Shown: in pieces, positions 1 to 10,468 of the stretch
Numbering within the stretch: position 1 is the stretch's first letter
Layout of the letters: every line of letters starts with the position of its first letter
Source: Cyrtodaria siliqua
Taxonomy: Eukaryota > Mollusca > Bivalvia > Adapedonta > Hiatellidae
Assembly (NCBI GenBank): GCA_037043455.1
Contig: JAWPHD010000236.1
Location: 248,001 to 312,000 of the forward strand
DNA length: 64,000 nucleotides
Direction: 5' to 3'
Position numbers and translations under genes: made by a program
Notes under the pieces: generated by a model
The model's database searches: none
The model's input: the letters and a program-made list of their open reading frames with translations, nothing else
Told to the model about the DNA's origin: nothing

Positions 1-195
1 CTTATGTTGTTCAGTTAATTAGGAGGTATCCCTATTGTCAACCGTTTCTACACTTTATCACGTTGCTTTTAAGTATGTATATTGCCAGGTGATTGTTGTT
101 TGAAAATGAGCAAATTTTGAGGCTACATTTTGTTTATGCTACATTTCCTGTGCGCCGTATTCATCTAGTTTTATGTCAAACAATACACTGGAAAA
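1..195 (+). repeat. R1-family repeat fragment at window edge
   Basis: The words CCCTATTGTCAACC near 31, GATTGTTGTTTG near 91 and TGCTACATTTCCTGT near 138 occur in the same order as in the R1 copies at 861-1055 and 30,225-30,745. The fragment is degraded and its left end is outside the window. No open frame is associated with it. 196-495 shows nothing further. Confidence 0.45.
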
Positions 196-495
196 CTAAT
201 CCTTGCATATGTGTGTAATAACTTACCAGCAGGCTCAACAATGGAAGGAAACTTTCAATACAATTAGCCAATAATTTCTTGTGTGTTGTTTTGTTAATTT
301 TATTATATATTTGAAAAATGTGTGCTTAACATGTATCGACCATGCAAGAGAGATGATTGACGCTATGATAACGTCTATTTAAATCCTGAAATGACGGTAA
401 AGGTTTATTTTTTAAATATCGAGGATTTTTTATTTAAACTCTACTGGCTGACAATAGGGCAAGGTAAAGGTTTGCTGCACCATATGACCGTATTT

Positions 496-860
496 TTTGT
501 ATTTATATATACATGAGCATATTTGTGTGTTACATATATTGCCTATTAATGCTGCCTTGTTGGTTAGAGAATAGCTCATGAGGGAAATTTCTTCATTTAC
601 ACTGTCCCGTTTTATTGGGATGACAGTATGGTAAGTGTGAGGTTTGGTGCACCATAGAACCTGGTTTAAAAAACCCCACCCAGCGGTCTTTTTTGCCACT
701 GACCGTTCCAAGGCGGTTGCCCTATTGTCAACCCTTTTATGTTTGTGATGTTTTATCTGGCCTTTTATTAATCTTTAAATTTGTTCTTGGTTTCTGTGTG
801 TGTTTGTGGTTGACTGTCGTCTTTGAATGCTACTTTTCGATTTTATATCTAATTTTATAA
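496..860 (+). repeat. Dispersed repeat R1, 3' half
   Basis: This is a copy of the commonest dispersed repeat here. It contains, in order, TATATTGCCTATTAATGCTG, an ACTGTCCCGTTTTATTGGGA block, a GGTTTGGTGCACC block, the core GACCGTTCCAAGGCGG at about 701, and a TGTTTGTGGTTGACTGTCGT tail. The same order recurs at 13,375-14,085 and 30,225-30,745. It lacks the 5' part seen at 13.4 kb. The small minus-strand open frame across it is not credible as a gene. Confidence 0.8.
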
Positions 861-1055
861 CCCTAGCGACCTTTTGAGCCAATGGCCGTTCCAAGACGGT
901 ACAACTATTATTAACGCTTTTATGTTTGTGGTGTCACATACCATGCTTCTAGTTGTCCTGGTAATTGTTGTTTGTTTTGTGAACGTTTTTATTTTGACTG
1001 ACACGGTTCTGTGAATGATACTTTCCTGTTTAACGTTTGTACCACCTTTAAACAA
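861..1055 (+). repeat. Dispersed repeat R1, tail fragment
   Basis: A second, more diverged R1 tail lies directly behind the previous copy in the same orientation. It has GGCCGTTCCAAGACGGT, TATGTTTGTGGTGTCACATA and a diverged TTTCCTGTTTAACG end. Two R1 tails in tandem suggest nested insertion or local duplication. Beyond it, 1,056-1,880 holds no gene; only the G-rich tract at 1,603 stands out. Confidence 0.65.
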
Positions 1056-1602
1056 ATTTAGTCTGTAAATAGTTTTATTTTTATAATGAAACTAAACAAT
1101 TAAATTAAAATAATCATAGATGTATCCTGCTGCATTTATTAACGTAGATACTGCTTCAATAACAGTGCTTTAAAGTAACAAATGTATTTAATTATTTATC
1201 TGTTGAATGCCTAACAACAGAGTATCTAGAGAAATCAGAGAGAAAAGTTAACACTGATATGACTATGACCACTTCTGTAACACACTCACACTAGAGACAA
1301 CCATTGAATAATTAAAACAGATCACTAACAGAACTCTCAAAATGCTTTGCAGCTCGAATGCGTGAACGGAGTGTTATTATAAACTATTTCCAACAGTATA
1401 CGATTGATATTAACAAGGAAAATCAAACCGATCATTATAAACGTCATTAAAGCGCGTTGCTTTTAAAATAAACCGTTATATCGACGAAGAATTATATTAT
1501 TGGTTTTGAACTCGATATTTAAGTCTCTGTGAACACTTTTGCTAAGAACATTTTTAAATTTGAAAGATATATGACCCACCTCTTAGATAATAGTTTTATT
1601 TT

Positions 1603-1625
1603 GGGTGGGTGAGGCGGGGTGGGGG
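1603..1625 (+). other. Potential G-quadruplex
   Basis: Four G runs (GGG, GGG, GGGG, GGGGG) are separated by loops of 1, 6 and 1 bases, which fits the canonical G-quadruplex pattern. No neighbouring gene gives it a role. Confidence 0.5.
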
Positions 1626-1884
1626 TACTACCACCCAGCCCCATGTTCCCATCTGTCGCCTGTTCATACGCCTATAGAATTTGATAAATCGGTGTAACCG
1701 GTAATTTGTTCATTAATTACCAAACATAAATTCACAATTTCGCCAAAAAAGGAAGACTTTAATTTCTCAGAAACATGTTATCAAAGTGTTATGAGACAGT
1801 TGGGGAATACGTTTGATGTTAGTATTGGGAAACTCATACACAGCTATGTTTTTTCTTGTTACATTTATAAGACAGAGCGTCGCA

Positions 1885-2010
1885 GAAGACTGCGTACCAC
1901 TTTTTCAAATAATTGCAACTTGCCAAACTGCCATCTCAATATGATACTTCAAATTAGTTCTGTCGAATCCGGAACTGAAAATCAAACTAAATATACTTCA
2001 TTTAGCTCTG
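1885..2010 (+). repeat. Dispersed repeat R4 fragment
   Basis: The block TTTCAAATAAT...CAAACTGCCATC...AAATTAGTTCTGTC...AAATACATTT is shared with 38,630-38,765 and its duplicate at 48,582-48,717. Similarity is patchy, with small indels. A 129-codon plus-strand frame crosses it but has no recognisable motif. 2,011-2,580 shows no feature I can support. Confidence 0.6.
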
Positions 2011-2584
2011 GAGCCGTGCTTTGGGTCAATGGATATTTATCCAAACAAACGTGCGAACAATGTAGATATCTGAAACAAGGTTTTTACAATAAAGAAAGAC
2101 CAGCATGTGTTACAAATAAGGTATTGGACAATTTATGTATGTGTGTATGTAGAGTAGTTATGCACTGTATAATTCAATAATTGATAAACAGACACTCCAC
2201 CATTATGTTGGGAACACAATAAATGTTCTTTCAAGTACATCATTAGAATGACTATTATAAAGTACAAATTGGTGCCATGCATAACATCAAATTATTGAAT
2301 ATAAAGTGCAAACGGCTTTTTTTGTAAAACGGGTTTAATATATGCAGTTAAAACTGTATAACCGACAATTATGCATATCTTTCGTATAATATTTATTTGA
2401 CCATATAGAGGAACGACGCTCAGTACCTATTTACCGAAGTGAGTGTATATGTTCTTCTAAAAGCAAGTATAAACATCGAATAGGAAATGCAGCTTTCACA
2501 GAACACAGTAAACCCCAAAACACGCAAAAAGACAAACAAGAATGGTGGCAATAGTAATAATAAAGGCATATGACGTCACAAACA

Positions 2585-3200
2585 CAAAAAGGGTTGAAAG
2601 TAGTGCTACCGCCATGGTACGGTCAGTGGCAAAAAGGCCGCGGGGGTTTAAACCAGGTTCTAGGGTTCACCAAACCTCACACTTACCCTACTGTCATCCC
2701 AATTAAACGGGACAGTGTAAATAAAGAAATCCCCCCATGAACTATTCTCTAACCAAAAAGGCAGCATTAATAGGCAATATAAGTAAAACACAAAGATGCT
2801 CGTTCATATATAAATACAAGAAACAATAGCCTAGAAAGCCACAAAGCAGGTACTCGATGACTTGGCAGAAGCCAGAGCATGAAAAGAATAAACCATTGAG
2901 GCACGACAAGACAAGACATCAGACAAACATCAAACGTCACTGTCCTTTTGGGCTTTAGGTAGACGTCATCATAGGGTCCGCAGAATGTCCGGTCATCGTA
3001 AAATCAAAGAGGAAAGCATAGTGGCGAACTGTAAATGGGTCCACCACCAAAAATGCAGTACGTTGCAAAAGGATTGGGTCATGACCTCTTTTGATAAACC
3101 TTTTAACAAAACCTTTTAACAAGTTTAACACAGATAGTATGAAAGTGATCATGACCAAGAATCTAAGGTTTATATTCCCGCTACTCCGATTAGTGAACAA
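2585..3200 (-). repeat. Dispersed repeat R1, reverse orientation
   Basis: Read on the minus strand this follows the 13.4 kb copy: the GATCACTTTCATACTATC start (about 3,150), the block ending TTTTGCAACGTACTGCATTT (about 3,050), a CGATGACCGGACATTC block (about 2,990), AGGTTTGGTGAACCCTAGAA (about 2,660) and the GCCACTGACCGTACC end. It is close to full length but stops at the GACCGT core, without the tail. The 81-codon minus-strand frame is repeat sequence. Confidence 0.75.
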
Positions 3201-3394
3201 TTGAATATCGTTGGTATAATGTATGTATGTGAATTATGGGGCATTTAGCTGACATATCCAAATGATGTGGGTGTGGGTGATACTCGGATAGGATATGGGG
3301 AGGAGGTAGGATCGCGGTAACATTTTGGAGTATTCTAATGTAAAATTCATGCAACAATTTCAATGTATATGCTTATTGCGAAACTTAACATTCC

Positions 3395-3520
3395 CTGGAA
3401 CTTTTGCCACTGACCGTCCCGAGGCGGTACCTTTGTTATCAACCCGTTTATATTTGTGGTGTCTCATACATTGTTTCTATTTATCCGTCTCCTTTTCCTG
3501 TTCAAATTTTGAAGGTATAT
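3395..3520 (+). repeat. Dispersed repeat R1, core and tail fragment
   Basis: GCCACTGACCGTCCCGAGGC is followed by TATATTTGTGGTGTCTCATA and TTTTCCTGTTC. This is the R1 core plus a shortened tail, and it begins at the same point as several other truncated copies. Confidence 0.65.
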
Positions 3521-3599
3521 TACAAAAAGCAATAACGACCTTCCTAAATTTATAGGAAAATACGCAATCATAAAAGAAAAAACATGACTAAATTGTCTT

Positions 3600-4105
3600 A
3601 GATCTTACATAACTTGGCACTAATGTTCACCATAATAAGATGGCTTGTCGCACGCAAGACCCAGGTCCGTAGCTCAAAGGTCAAGGTCACAGTTGGAGGT
3701 TAAAGGTAAGAAATAGGCTTGTTCGGGATGTAAATTTGTCATGCATCGTGTGATTTTGAAATAACTTGGCACAAATGTTCACCATAACGAGACCGGTCCG
3801 TATCTCAAGGGTCATGGTCACACTTGAAAGTTAAATGTCAGAAATAGGCTTGTCCGGGCTATAACTTTGTCATGCATCCTGGGATTGTGAAATAACTCAC
3901 ACAAATGTTCACCATAATAAGACGGCATGTCGCGCGCAAGACCCAGGTCCGTAGCTCAAAGGTCAAGGTCACACTTGGAGGTTAAAGGTCACAAATACGC
4001 TTGTCTGGGCTGTAGCTTTGTCATGCATCGTGGGATTTTGAAATAAATGTGCACAAATGTTCACCATAATGAGACGACTTGTCGGGCACAAGACCCGGTA
4101 GGGGA
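3600..4105 (+). repeat. Tandem array, about 150 bp units, roughly 3.3 copies
   Basis: The block AAATGTTCACCATAATAAGA recurs, diverged, near 3,621, 3,771, 3,901 and 4,056, each time followed by a GACCCAGGTCCGTAGCTCAA block (partly deleted in unit 2) and by CATGCATCGTGTGATTTTGA. The unit contains AAAGGTCAAGGTCACA, that is AGGTCA half-sites. The array ends in CCGGTAGGGGACTATGG, a motif also found at the end of the 26.5-28.3 kb array. Confidence 0.8.
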
Positions 4106-4637
4106 CTATGGCCATTTGTTTTATTTGATATACAGTGTAGACAAAAGCTGCCTTTGCGTTTTGGTGCTGTAGTTTTTCTCCTTTTTTTATAATACGAAAG
4201 TAAACAACAGCATTACTATATCATAATTCGCTCAACCGCCGTACTCAGTCAATTAATAAAAGTACCAAACACAGCTATGAGGAGAGGAATTCTAATATAC
4301 ATGTTGCAAACATATTTGAAATAAATTTCTTGAAAATAATATGGTTTGTAAAATATGTCTTGGAAATTGCAAATCACACAATAACATTCATTCTAGCTTG
4401 TCAGAGTAAATTGTGTCGATCATCTGTCACTGATGCTTATTTATTAATTATTGACCAGTCAGATGCATTTGTTTCAAGATGTAGTGTGGTGTGGGAATGT
4501 CCCAAATGGCATTAAATAAACATGTGTTGCGTCTACATACAAAGATGCTCCTTATATACCTAATAAGTATATACTGCGCATGGGCACATTATCATTTTGC
4601 TAGTTTTAATCTGACTGAGAAACATTTGAAGACTTGA

Positions 4638-4800
4638 TTTGTTTGTTTGTTTGTATGGTGTTTTACGTCATTTTTAACGCATGTAAGGTTATATATGACG
4701 GTCGATGTTTTTGTGGTGGAGGCAGACCACCCACTTTTCCTGTATAGAACCAGTACTGTACACCTCCCGCCATCGCGTAAGAATCGACACTAGGACTTGT
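4638..4800 (+). repeat. Dispersed repeat R5 (SINE-like core)
   Basis: TTTGTTTGTATGGTGTTTTA, GTAAGGTTATATATGACGGT, GGAGGCAGACC and AGTACTGTACACCTCCCG recur in order at 28,508-28,665, and the first part recurs at 59,788-59,850. Length and block conservation resemble a SINE core. I see no tRNA-like head here. 4,801-5,060 shows nothing more. Confidence 0.65.
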
Positions 4801-5067
4801 GAGTCCAAAAGATAGTATGTGAATAGCAGTCGTTGTTTTGCAATATATGAATTTAAACATTCCACAGACATAAAGAGAAAATGGATTTTAAGGACTGTGG
4901 GAAATAGTTGTTCGACCTATTTTCTATGGTCTATTTGAATTGTTAGAACTAATTGAAGGAATATCTGACCTCACTTTTAAAATGTGTAAAATGTGTTTTA
5001 CATATTATGTTTTCTTACTTTAAGACTTTATTTATTTATATTCATCTGTATAAAGATGGTGCCTCCG

Positions 5068-5091
5068 CCCCCACCCCACCCACCCCACCCC
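5068..5091 (-). other. Potential G-quadruplex on minus strand
   Basis: Five C runs (5, 4, 3, 4 and 4 bases), each separated by a single A, give a minus-strand G-quadruplex motif with one-base loops, the most stable class on paper. No gene is nearby. Confidence 0.6.
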
Positions 5092-5627
5092 ATCCATCGA
5101 CACGATACGTAAGCTCTGCGTGCACTCCTATTATATATCCTTAGAGTTTCGATTAAAACAAACGTTTTATTTTGAATCTTTAGGTTCGGAATATTTTGCG
5201 TATGATGAAGCATAGCTGTTCATCAATTCATATATTCAGATGTTAAGTAATGAAACCATTTATACAAGACTTTCAAGATATTCATTCGACAAAGGTTAGA
5301 TGACAGTATTACATACTTACCGAACATTTAGCAAGCCGTACATTTAGATACTGTTAATTTGCTTATTTCCCAAACATATCCCGTTGAATATCATTTTACG
5401 AAGTAACGTAACAAAGTGTTTTCCTATGACATGAATGATGATGCAAAAATTCTACCATAAATAATTTACTTACTTAAACACACTTTATGCAGTATGTCTA
5501 ACCAATTTCCCCAAATAACAAATAAAGCTATAGTAATGTTTTGTTTTTGTCTTTAGTATGGTTGATGTATTGCTGACTGTTGCTATCTTCATTGTTCCAG
5601 ATATAAATATCACCAACAATTAAGTTA

Positions 5628-5699
5628 AAACGTTACAGAAACCCACAAGCAGCAGCTGGGTCCGACGACATGAAGCCAATAGTGCTACAGACCATCTGA
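5628..5699 (+). pseudogene. Short LINE reverse transcriptase remnant
   Basis: From 5,640 the plus frame reads NPQAAAGSDDMKPIVLQT before a stop. This fits the N.xKAAGPD.I.P..L block near the start of many jockey/CR1-type LINE RT domains. Only this motif is present and neither flank extends it, so it may be a chance match or a tiny fragment. Confidence 0.35.
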
Positions 5700-5721
5700 A
5701 TGAATAGCACATATGCATTAT

Positions 5722-5773
5722 TCATCTTCTATAAGGCTTCATCTTCTATAAGTATTCATCTTCTATAAGGCTT
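5722..5773 (+). repeat. Short tandem repeat, CATCTTCTATAAG units
   Basis: CATCTTCTATAAG occurs three times with spacer lengths of 4 to 8 bases (about 5,723-5,770). It is a small minisatellite of no evident function. Confidence 0.75.
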
Positions 5774-5787
5774 CCGATGATTGAGTA

Positions 5788-6132
5788 GTGTACAAGATGC
5801 AAGGATGGCAGTTCCTTTTAACCTATTTATTTTTTTACAAAAACTTTACGATTCTGGACGGAGAAAAACATATCCATCTCTCTGACACCAGCGTCCTGCT
5901 CAATCACGGAACACACAGTTATGAGTCACGTCATTTGACCCGCAACATTCTCCTTTCTCTTCAGCATGGTTTCCGAACTCAGGAATTTACATACTTTCAG
6001 AGGGGTGAGGTAACACGCAATATCCTCTTTTCTCTGCAGCATGGTTTCAAAACTCAGGAAGTTACATACTTTCAGAGGGGTAAAGTAATTTGTAATTTGA
6101 GTTTTCCAGTAGACGGTCGGGGTTCTTTTTAA
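5788..6132 (+). CDS. Unrecognised open frame with a 25-residue internal repeat
   Basis: A 114-codon plus-strand frame runs to a stop at 6,132. Residues about 49-98 are two adjacent 25-residue units that share TRNIL.SLQHGF.TQE.TYFQRG. The DNA period is 75 bp, a multiple of three, so the duplication keeps the frame. Several differences between units are at third positions, but only a handful of sites can be compared. I do not recognise the protein. The ATG, the lack of exon neighbours and the repeat-rich setting make a real gene uncertain; it may be an exon or a pseudogene piece. Confidence 0.25.
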   Translation: MYKMQGWQFLLTYLFFYKNFTILDGEKHIHLSDTSVLLNHGTHSYESRHLTRNILLSLQHGFRTQEFTYFQRGEVTRNILFSLQHGFKTQEVTYFQRGKVICNLSFPVDGRGSF

Positions 6133-7080
6133 TAAGCTAAATACTGTGTGATAGGATGATGTTTCATAAGAAGGACTGTCAGAGCTTCGGGAATAGAGTA
6201 AATGGGGAGGTGGCGGAGGTCGAAGGATGGAGATTAATTGATATTTTAACGAGACCCTTATGGGATGTTATAAAATTTTCTGCGCCATTCAAGTGTATTC
6301 GAATTAGTATATACCTATAATTCATCGCTCTCCGTTTCACACCTAATATCATACCGAGAATTCGATTTCAGTATCGTTAGACTAGACACACACATTTATG
6401 GATACACATTGTATTATTTATAGATCTATCAGATATGATATTGAACGTGAAGAGTTGTAATCTAGTCATAATTGACTACTGAGTACTGAAAAAAGAAGCA
6501 ATTTATCAATTTTGAAAATGTTATTATTAACAAAACGTTCGATTCAGATATGGTTTTGCTTCATAACTTTATTGATATTTAAATTTTTGTTTTAGTAAAG
6601 CGTACACACCCCTACAAAGTGGGCATTTTCATCCGCCGCAAACGGGTATTTCGATTCATATAGACTTTCTTAGGTTAGCTTCCCAAAGTATTGGAAATGA
6701 AAGAAAGCGGACATGACCGTGAACAATTTGAAGGGCTAATCTTAGAAGGTACGGGATTTATCAAAATTTTGTTTGCGACAGAGGAAAGAGCTAATTCAGT
6801 AGAGGGAATTGCAGTTGAACAAAACTATTTAGTAATGAAGCAAAAAATGCCTGAATGGAGCATTTGGTTAACACATTTAATTTTGGCGTGAACTCGAAAA
6901 AAGTGGTCGGAGATTCCAATGTCATTATCAATGTTTTTATTAGTGATACAGGCCACCGGCCAAAATACATAACACATAACATGCATACAATATATTTATC
7001 ATAAATTGTCACGTGGTTTAGTTGTTATGGATAAATGTACAACTAACTGACAATACTATCAATACAAAGCTATTACTATT
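6133..7080. other. Stretch with no identified feature
   Basis: There is a 66-codon plus-strand frame at 6,691-6,891 (beginning MEMKESGHDREQFEG) that I do not recognise. It has no clear splice or promoter context. Nothing else repeats or folds strongly here. Confidence 0.3.
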
Positions 7081-8430
7081 ATATAACAGTACCTACTAAT
7101 CATGAATAAATTCGCTTCGTTTAACGAAAGCATAGTAAAGAAACATAGCTATATGTGTTATAACATTTTCATTTTTACATGACATAACAATATTACACTT
7201 GTGTTTGTTAGGAAACTCATAGTACTTCTTAGGAATATAAAACGATCCTAAATCATAATAGAATGGGCATATCATTAGAAAGTGATATTCATCTTCTATA
7301 ACAGTATTACAATGAAAACACAAACGTCTCTCTCTAGGCATACCTACATACCGTACTTTCTACAATAAGTTTAGATTTAAAATACCCAATACCATATTGC
7401 ATTACCCTCTAGATACTTGTTCGCTCCACTTCTGTATATATTGGTCTCTGAGCATTAACTCATTTTGCTTTATAAAGATATGTTTACTGATAACACTATG
7501 CCGTTCCCTTATATATTCAAAGCCATTAGAATACAAATTGCGCTTAAGTTTTGTCACCAAATTTTCATATTCATGACTGTCTAAAAGAATCAATATTTCA
7601 TAGCATTGTTTAACATATCTCGTGTACGGCATTTTAAAATTTTTACACCAATACCTTATACTTCTTTTGTTGACTGCTATATTCATATGGTATCTACCAC
7701 AATCACCCATTACTGCTGCATTGCATGCATTTATAGATGCAATCATAAAACGTTAACAAGCACACATATGAACCCTTTCAATACATTTCATTTGATCACT
7801 TCCCCACAGTTCTGTTCCGTCAAGAAATACCGGATTAAATGTTGAGTTAAATAGTTTAAAATATATACTGTAAGGCATCGGCGTTAGTTCACTTAATGAA
7901 GCTAGCATAGGAACTAATACTAGTACGCGTTTTGCCTTTATTGCTAGTGCGTTCTCCATCTGGTAAATAGATAATCGACATGTAAAGAACAATCCAACAT
8001 AATAATAATCGCTTATAGCTGTTTCCCATCATAAAACCACTTATCAGCTCTTGCTAACTGTCCACCATTTTTAAAAACAACAATTTTAGTTTTTATCAGT
8101 ATTCACTTTCAACTTCCATATATTACAATACTGATATAATAAGTCGTTTCTTTTGTAGACCATTTACAGTATCTACTATCAATGCCACATCATCAGCAAA
8201 CAACAGTAATACTATTTCTACAGCACCATGTGTTAAATGCACTTCATGTAGCCCGATATTACACATTCTTCACTCAGTTCATTAATAAATAATGAAAATA
8301 AAATTGGACTGAGAACACAGCCCTGTCGTAAACCTTCTGGACAGCCAAACTATGCATAATGCAAAACTCATTGGCTTTCACACAAACTTTAACTTTTTTT
8401 TATATAAGCTTTGTATTGATTGACAGTTTT
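7081..8430 (-). pseudogene. LINE (non-LTR retrotransposon) remnant: RT palm and C-terminal region
   Basis: Read on the minus strand from about 8,430 the translated pieces follow the usual order of a LINE ORF2. KVKVCVK comes first, then GLRQGCVLSPILFSLFINEL (about 8,335-8,275), the catalytic FADD (about 8,200), WKLKVNTD, a FKLFN...LDGTELWG segment (about 7,880-7,800), a NAAVMGDCGRY segment (about 7,720) with DQYIQKW near its end, and a Cys/His C-terminal knuckle CFHCNT..EDEYHFLMICP (about 7,320-7,250). Several frameshifts and stops separate the pieces, so the element is dead. The 5' half (endonuclease and RT fingers) is absent. It resembles the jockey/CR1-like group of LINEs; the exact clade is not resolved. 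The plus-strand frames here are shadows. Confidence 0.88.
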
Positions 8431-8689
8431 CCTTTTATTCCACCTCAACGTCATTTCCCCTCCATCCATTTAAACATGAATGAAATTCAAACTACGTAAA
8501 TGACGGTCTACACGTTATAGACCAGACATTTTTTTCGCTACCATCTCAGGTGGAAAATTCTAACTGGTACCATGTTATGGAGTACCATGCAGAAAAAGAA
8601 ATAATCCATGATAGCAGTGCCAACAGGGTAGCTGTTTCCTCTTATTAGAGTTAGCTCACCTTTTAAATAAAAATAAGGTTTCTTTAAAA

Positions 8690-9260
8690 AAAGGTTTTCT
8701 CTGAAAACGTAAGGGCTAGAGATCTAGTATTATGGCCCTCTATAAAGAGAATTAAAATAGTGACCTTGGGGTCATACTTGGCCCCGCCCCAGGGGCCACA
8801 TCTTTACATTGAGTATTATAGGACAATCTTTTAAAAATAAACATTTTTGGAACTACAATATCTAGATATTTAATATTTTGCATGTAGAATAAACTTATAG
8901 TCCTCTACCAAATTTGATAAAATAGTGACCCTGTGGTCATATGTGGCCACACCCCAGGGATCACATATTTACACAAAGTTATATATAAACATCGTTAAAA
9001 ACAACCTTCTCTGAAACTCTAATATTTGGCATGTAGCATAAGCTTATGGTTCTCTACTATGTCTGTTCAAATGATGACCCTTGACTCAAGTTTAGTCCTG
9101 CCCTGTGGGTTACACTATTACATTGAGTAAAGCCATTAAAGAAAAACGTTTAAAAGTCTCTGAATCTACATGAGCTAAGTGTCTAATATTTTGTATGTAG
9201 TATAAACATATGGTCTTTTAACTAGTTGGTTTAAATGGTGATACTGGGGTAAAACTCTTT
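8690..9260 (+). repeat. Degenerate tandem array, about 140-190 bp units, 3 copies
   Basis: Three diverged units each carry ATGACC or GTGACC, a GGGGTCATACTTGGCCCCGC block, a TTACATTGAGT block and a TTTGCATGTAGAATAAACTT block (about 8,878, 9,027, 9,190). Unit length varies through indels. No coding signal. It ends against the GAGGCGAGGCCGAAGCGAGG tract near 9,277. Confidence 0.7.
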
Positions 9261-9381
9261 AACATGTGAGCACTCTGAGGCGAGGCCGAAGCGAGGCCCT
9301 TTGACCTCTTGTTTATGACTTGCACAGTGGAGTTGCTTGTGCAGTGTGGCGGCAGTAAAACGTCTCCCCGCGCTTGCAATC

Positions 9382-9915
9382 AGTACTGTTATTCATTCGA
9401 TCTTTGGAGATCGCTGAGCCCGATACTTATATTTAATTATCTGTGGTACTTTTTCATTTCTTTTTGTTTTCTTACTTATTTTTTGATTCAGTGGTTCCAC
9501 TACTCCGGCCGATTAAAGGCTCTGGGTATTGTTTAACCACTTATAGAATATGTTGTCTGCTTTTTAATTTAGTCTTTTGACTGTTACTTGTGATATGCAG
9601 GCTTCATAACCGCTCCTCCCAACTAAATTCCATTATGTTTATTTCGCTCATTTTATTAGATACTAGGACCATACGCCGTACGACATGAGAGACAGATACT
9701 CCATGTCCACCGCCATATGCATATCTTCGGGATGGTTACAATTTTGTACTATTGATTTTTATTAATATTGAGTTCTGCTCAACCCGGGGCTAGAGGGCGT
9801 GAGCGGTAGCTAGCATATTTCACTACCGCTCATGAACAGTCTCAATCAAACCGAGACTGCAATATTTCGTATGTGTCGTGCTCGGCCGTTTCCAAAGGTC
9901 TATTATCATACTCCT
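9382..9915 (+). repeat. Composite repeat module A
   Basis: About 530 bp, matching 55,622-56,161 in reverse complement. Shared landmarks are ATTCGATCTTTGGAGATCGC, the TCTGGGTATTGTTTAACCAC block, a CAACCCGGGGCTAGAGGGCG block and CTCGGCCGTTTCCAAAGG. The right part (about 9,795-9,900) holds consecutive small hairpins: TGAGCGGTAG...CTACCGCTCA and CAGTCTC...GAGACTG. No open frame of interest. In the other locus module A follows module B; here it precedes it. Confidence 0.85.
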
Positions 9916-10239
9916 TTTTTGGCAGCTGTATATTTTTTTTTATAAAATCACTTCAGATTTTAAGAACAGCGATATTTATCAAGAATGGGACTTTTGATGA
10001 TGATGAGTTATTACATTATAAATAGCTAAATTAATTAAAACTATTTAAACTGTTATCGTAAATATATGTCTATTTTAACGATATTTACAAGTGCACATTT
10101 TACATATCCACCCACAAAAACCTCAAAGGAGATCGCTGCGTGGTCATGGCAAAAAAGTATGGACCAATGAAGCACATGGATAAGTTAAAATACATTGACT
10201 ACTGTAGCTTTGTCAGCAGCAGCTTTGTCCTTCTGACAG

Positions 10240-10468
10240 TGTTTCCAAGGTTAGGTTGCAGGTTAGGCTGATAAAAAGGGCATAACTCTGCCAAAATGAA
10301 AGTCAGAGGTATTACATGTGTAACAACATTTCTTGAGATGAAGATGTTTGTGAAGTTTCATGAACATAGTTAAAATACTTTTCAATTTATGGCCAAGGTA
10401 AGGTTGCAGGTTAAAGCATGACGGACGGACGACGACGGACAAAGTGATCGATAAGTGTCTGATGTAGG
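10240..10468 (+). repeat. Composite repeat module B, left segment
   Basis: This matches 60,288-60,492 in reverse complement: CCAAGGTTAGGTTGCAGGTT, GGGCATAACTCTGCCAAAAT, TGAAGTTTCATGAACATAGT and GACGACGGACAAAGTGATCG. An insertion-like GGCCAAGGTAAGGTTGCAGG lies within it. 10,469-11,185 does not match the other locus clearly and holds no gene; it contains two copies of a roughly 26 bp unit at 11,030-11,085 (CCTATTTTTATGGGGTCGA type). Confidence 0.75.

Noticed and set aside
1791..2180. A 129-codon protein gene
   Set aside because: It overlaps the R4 repeat, whose other copies do not keep the frame, and shows no domain.
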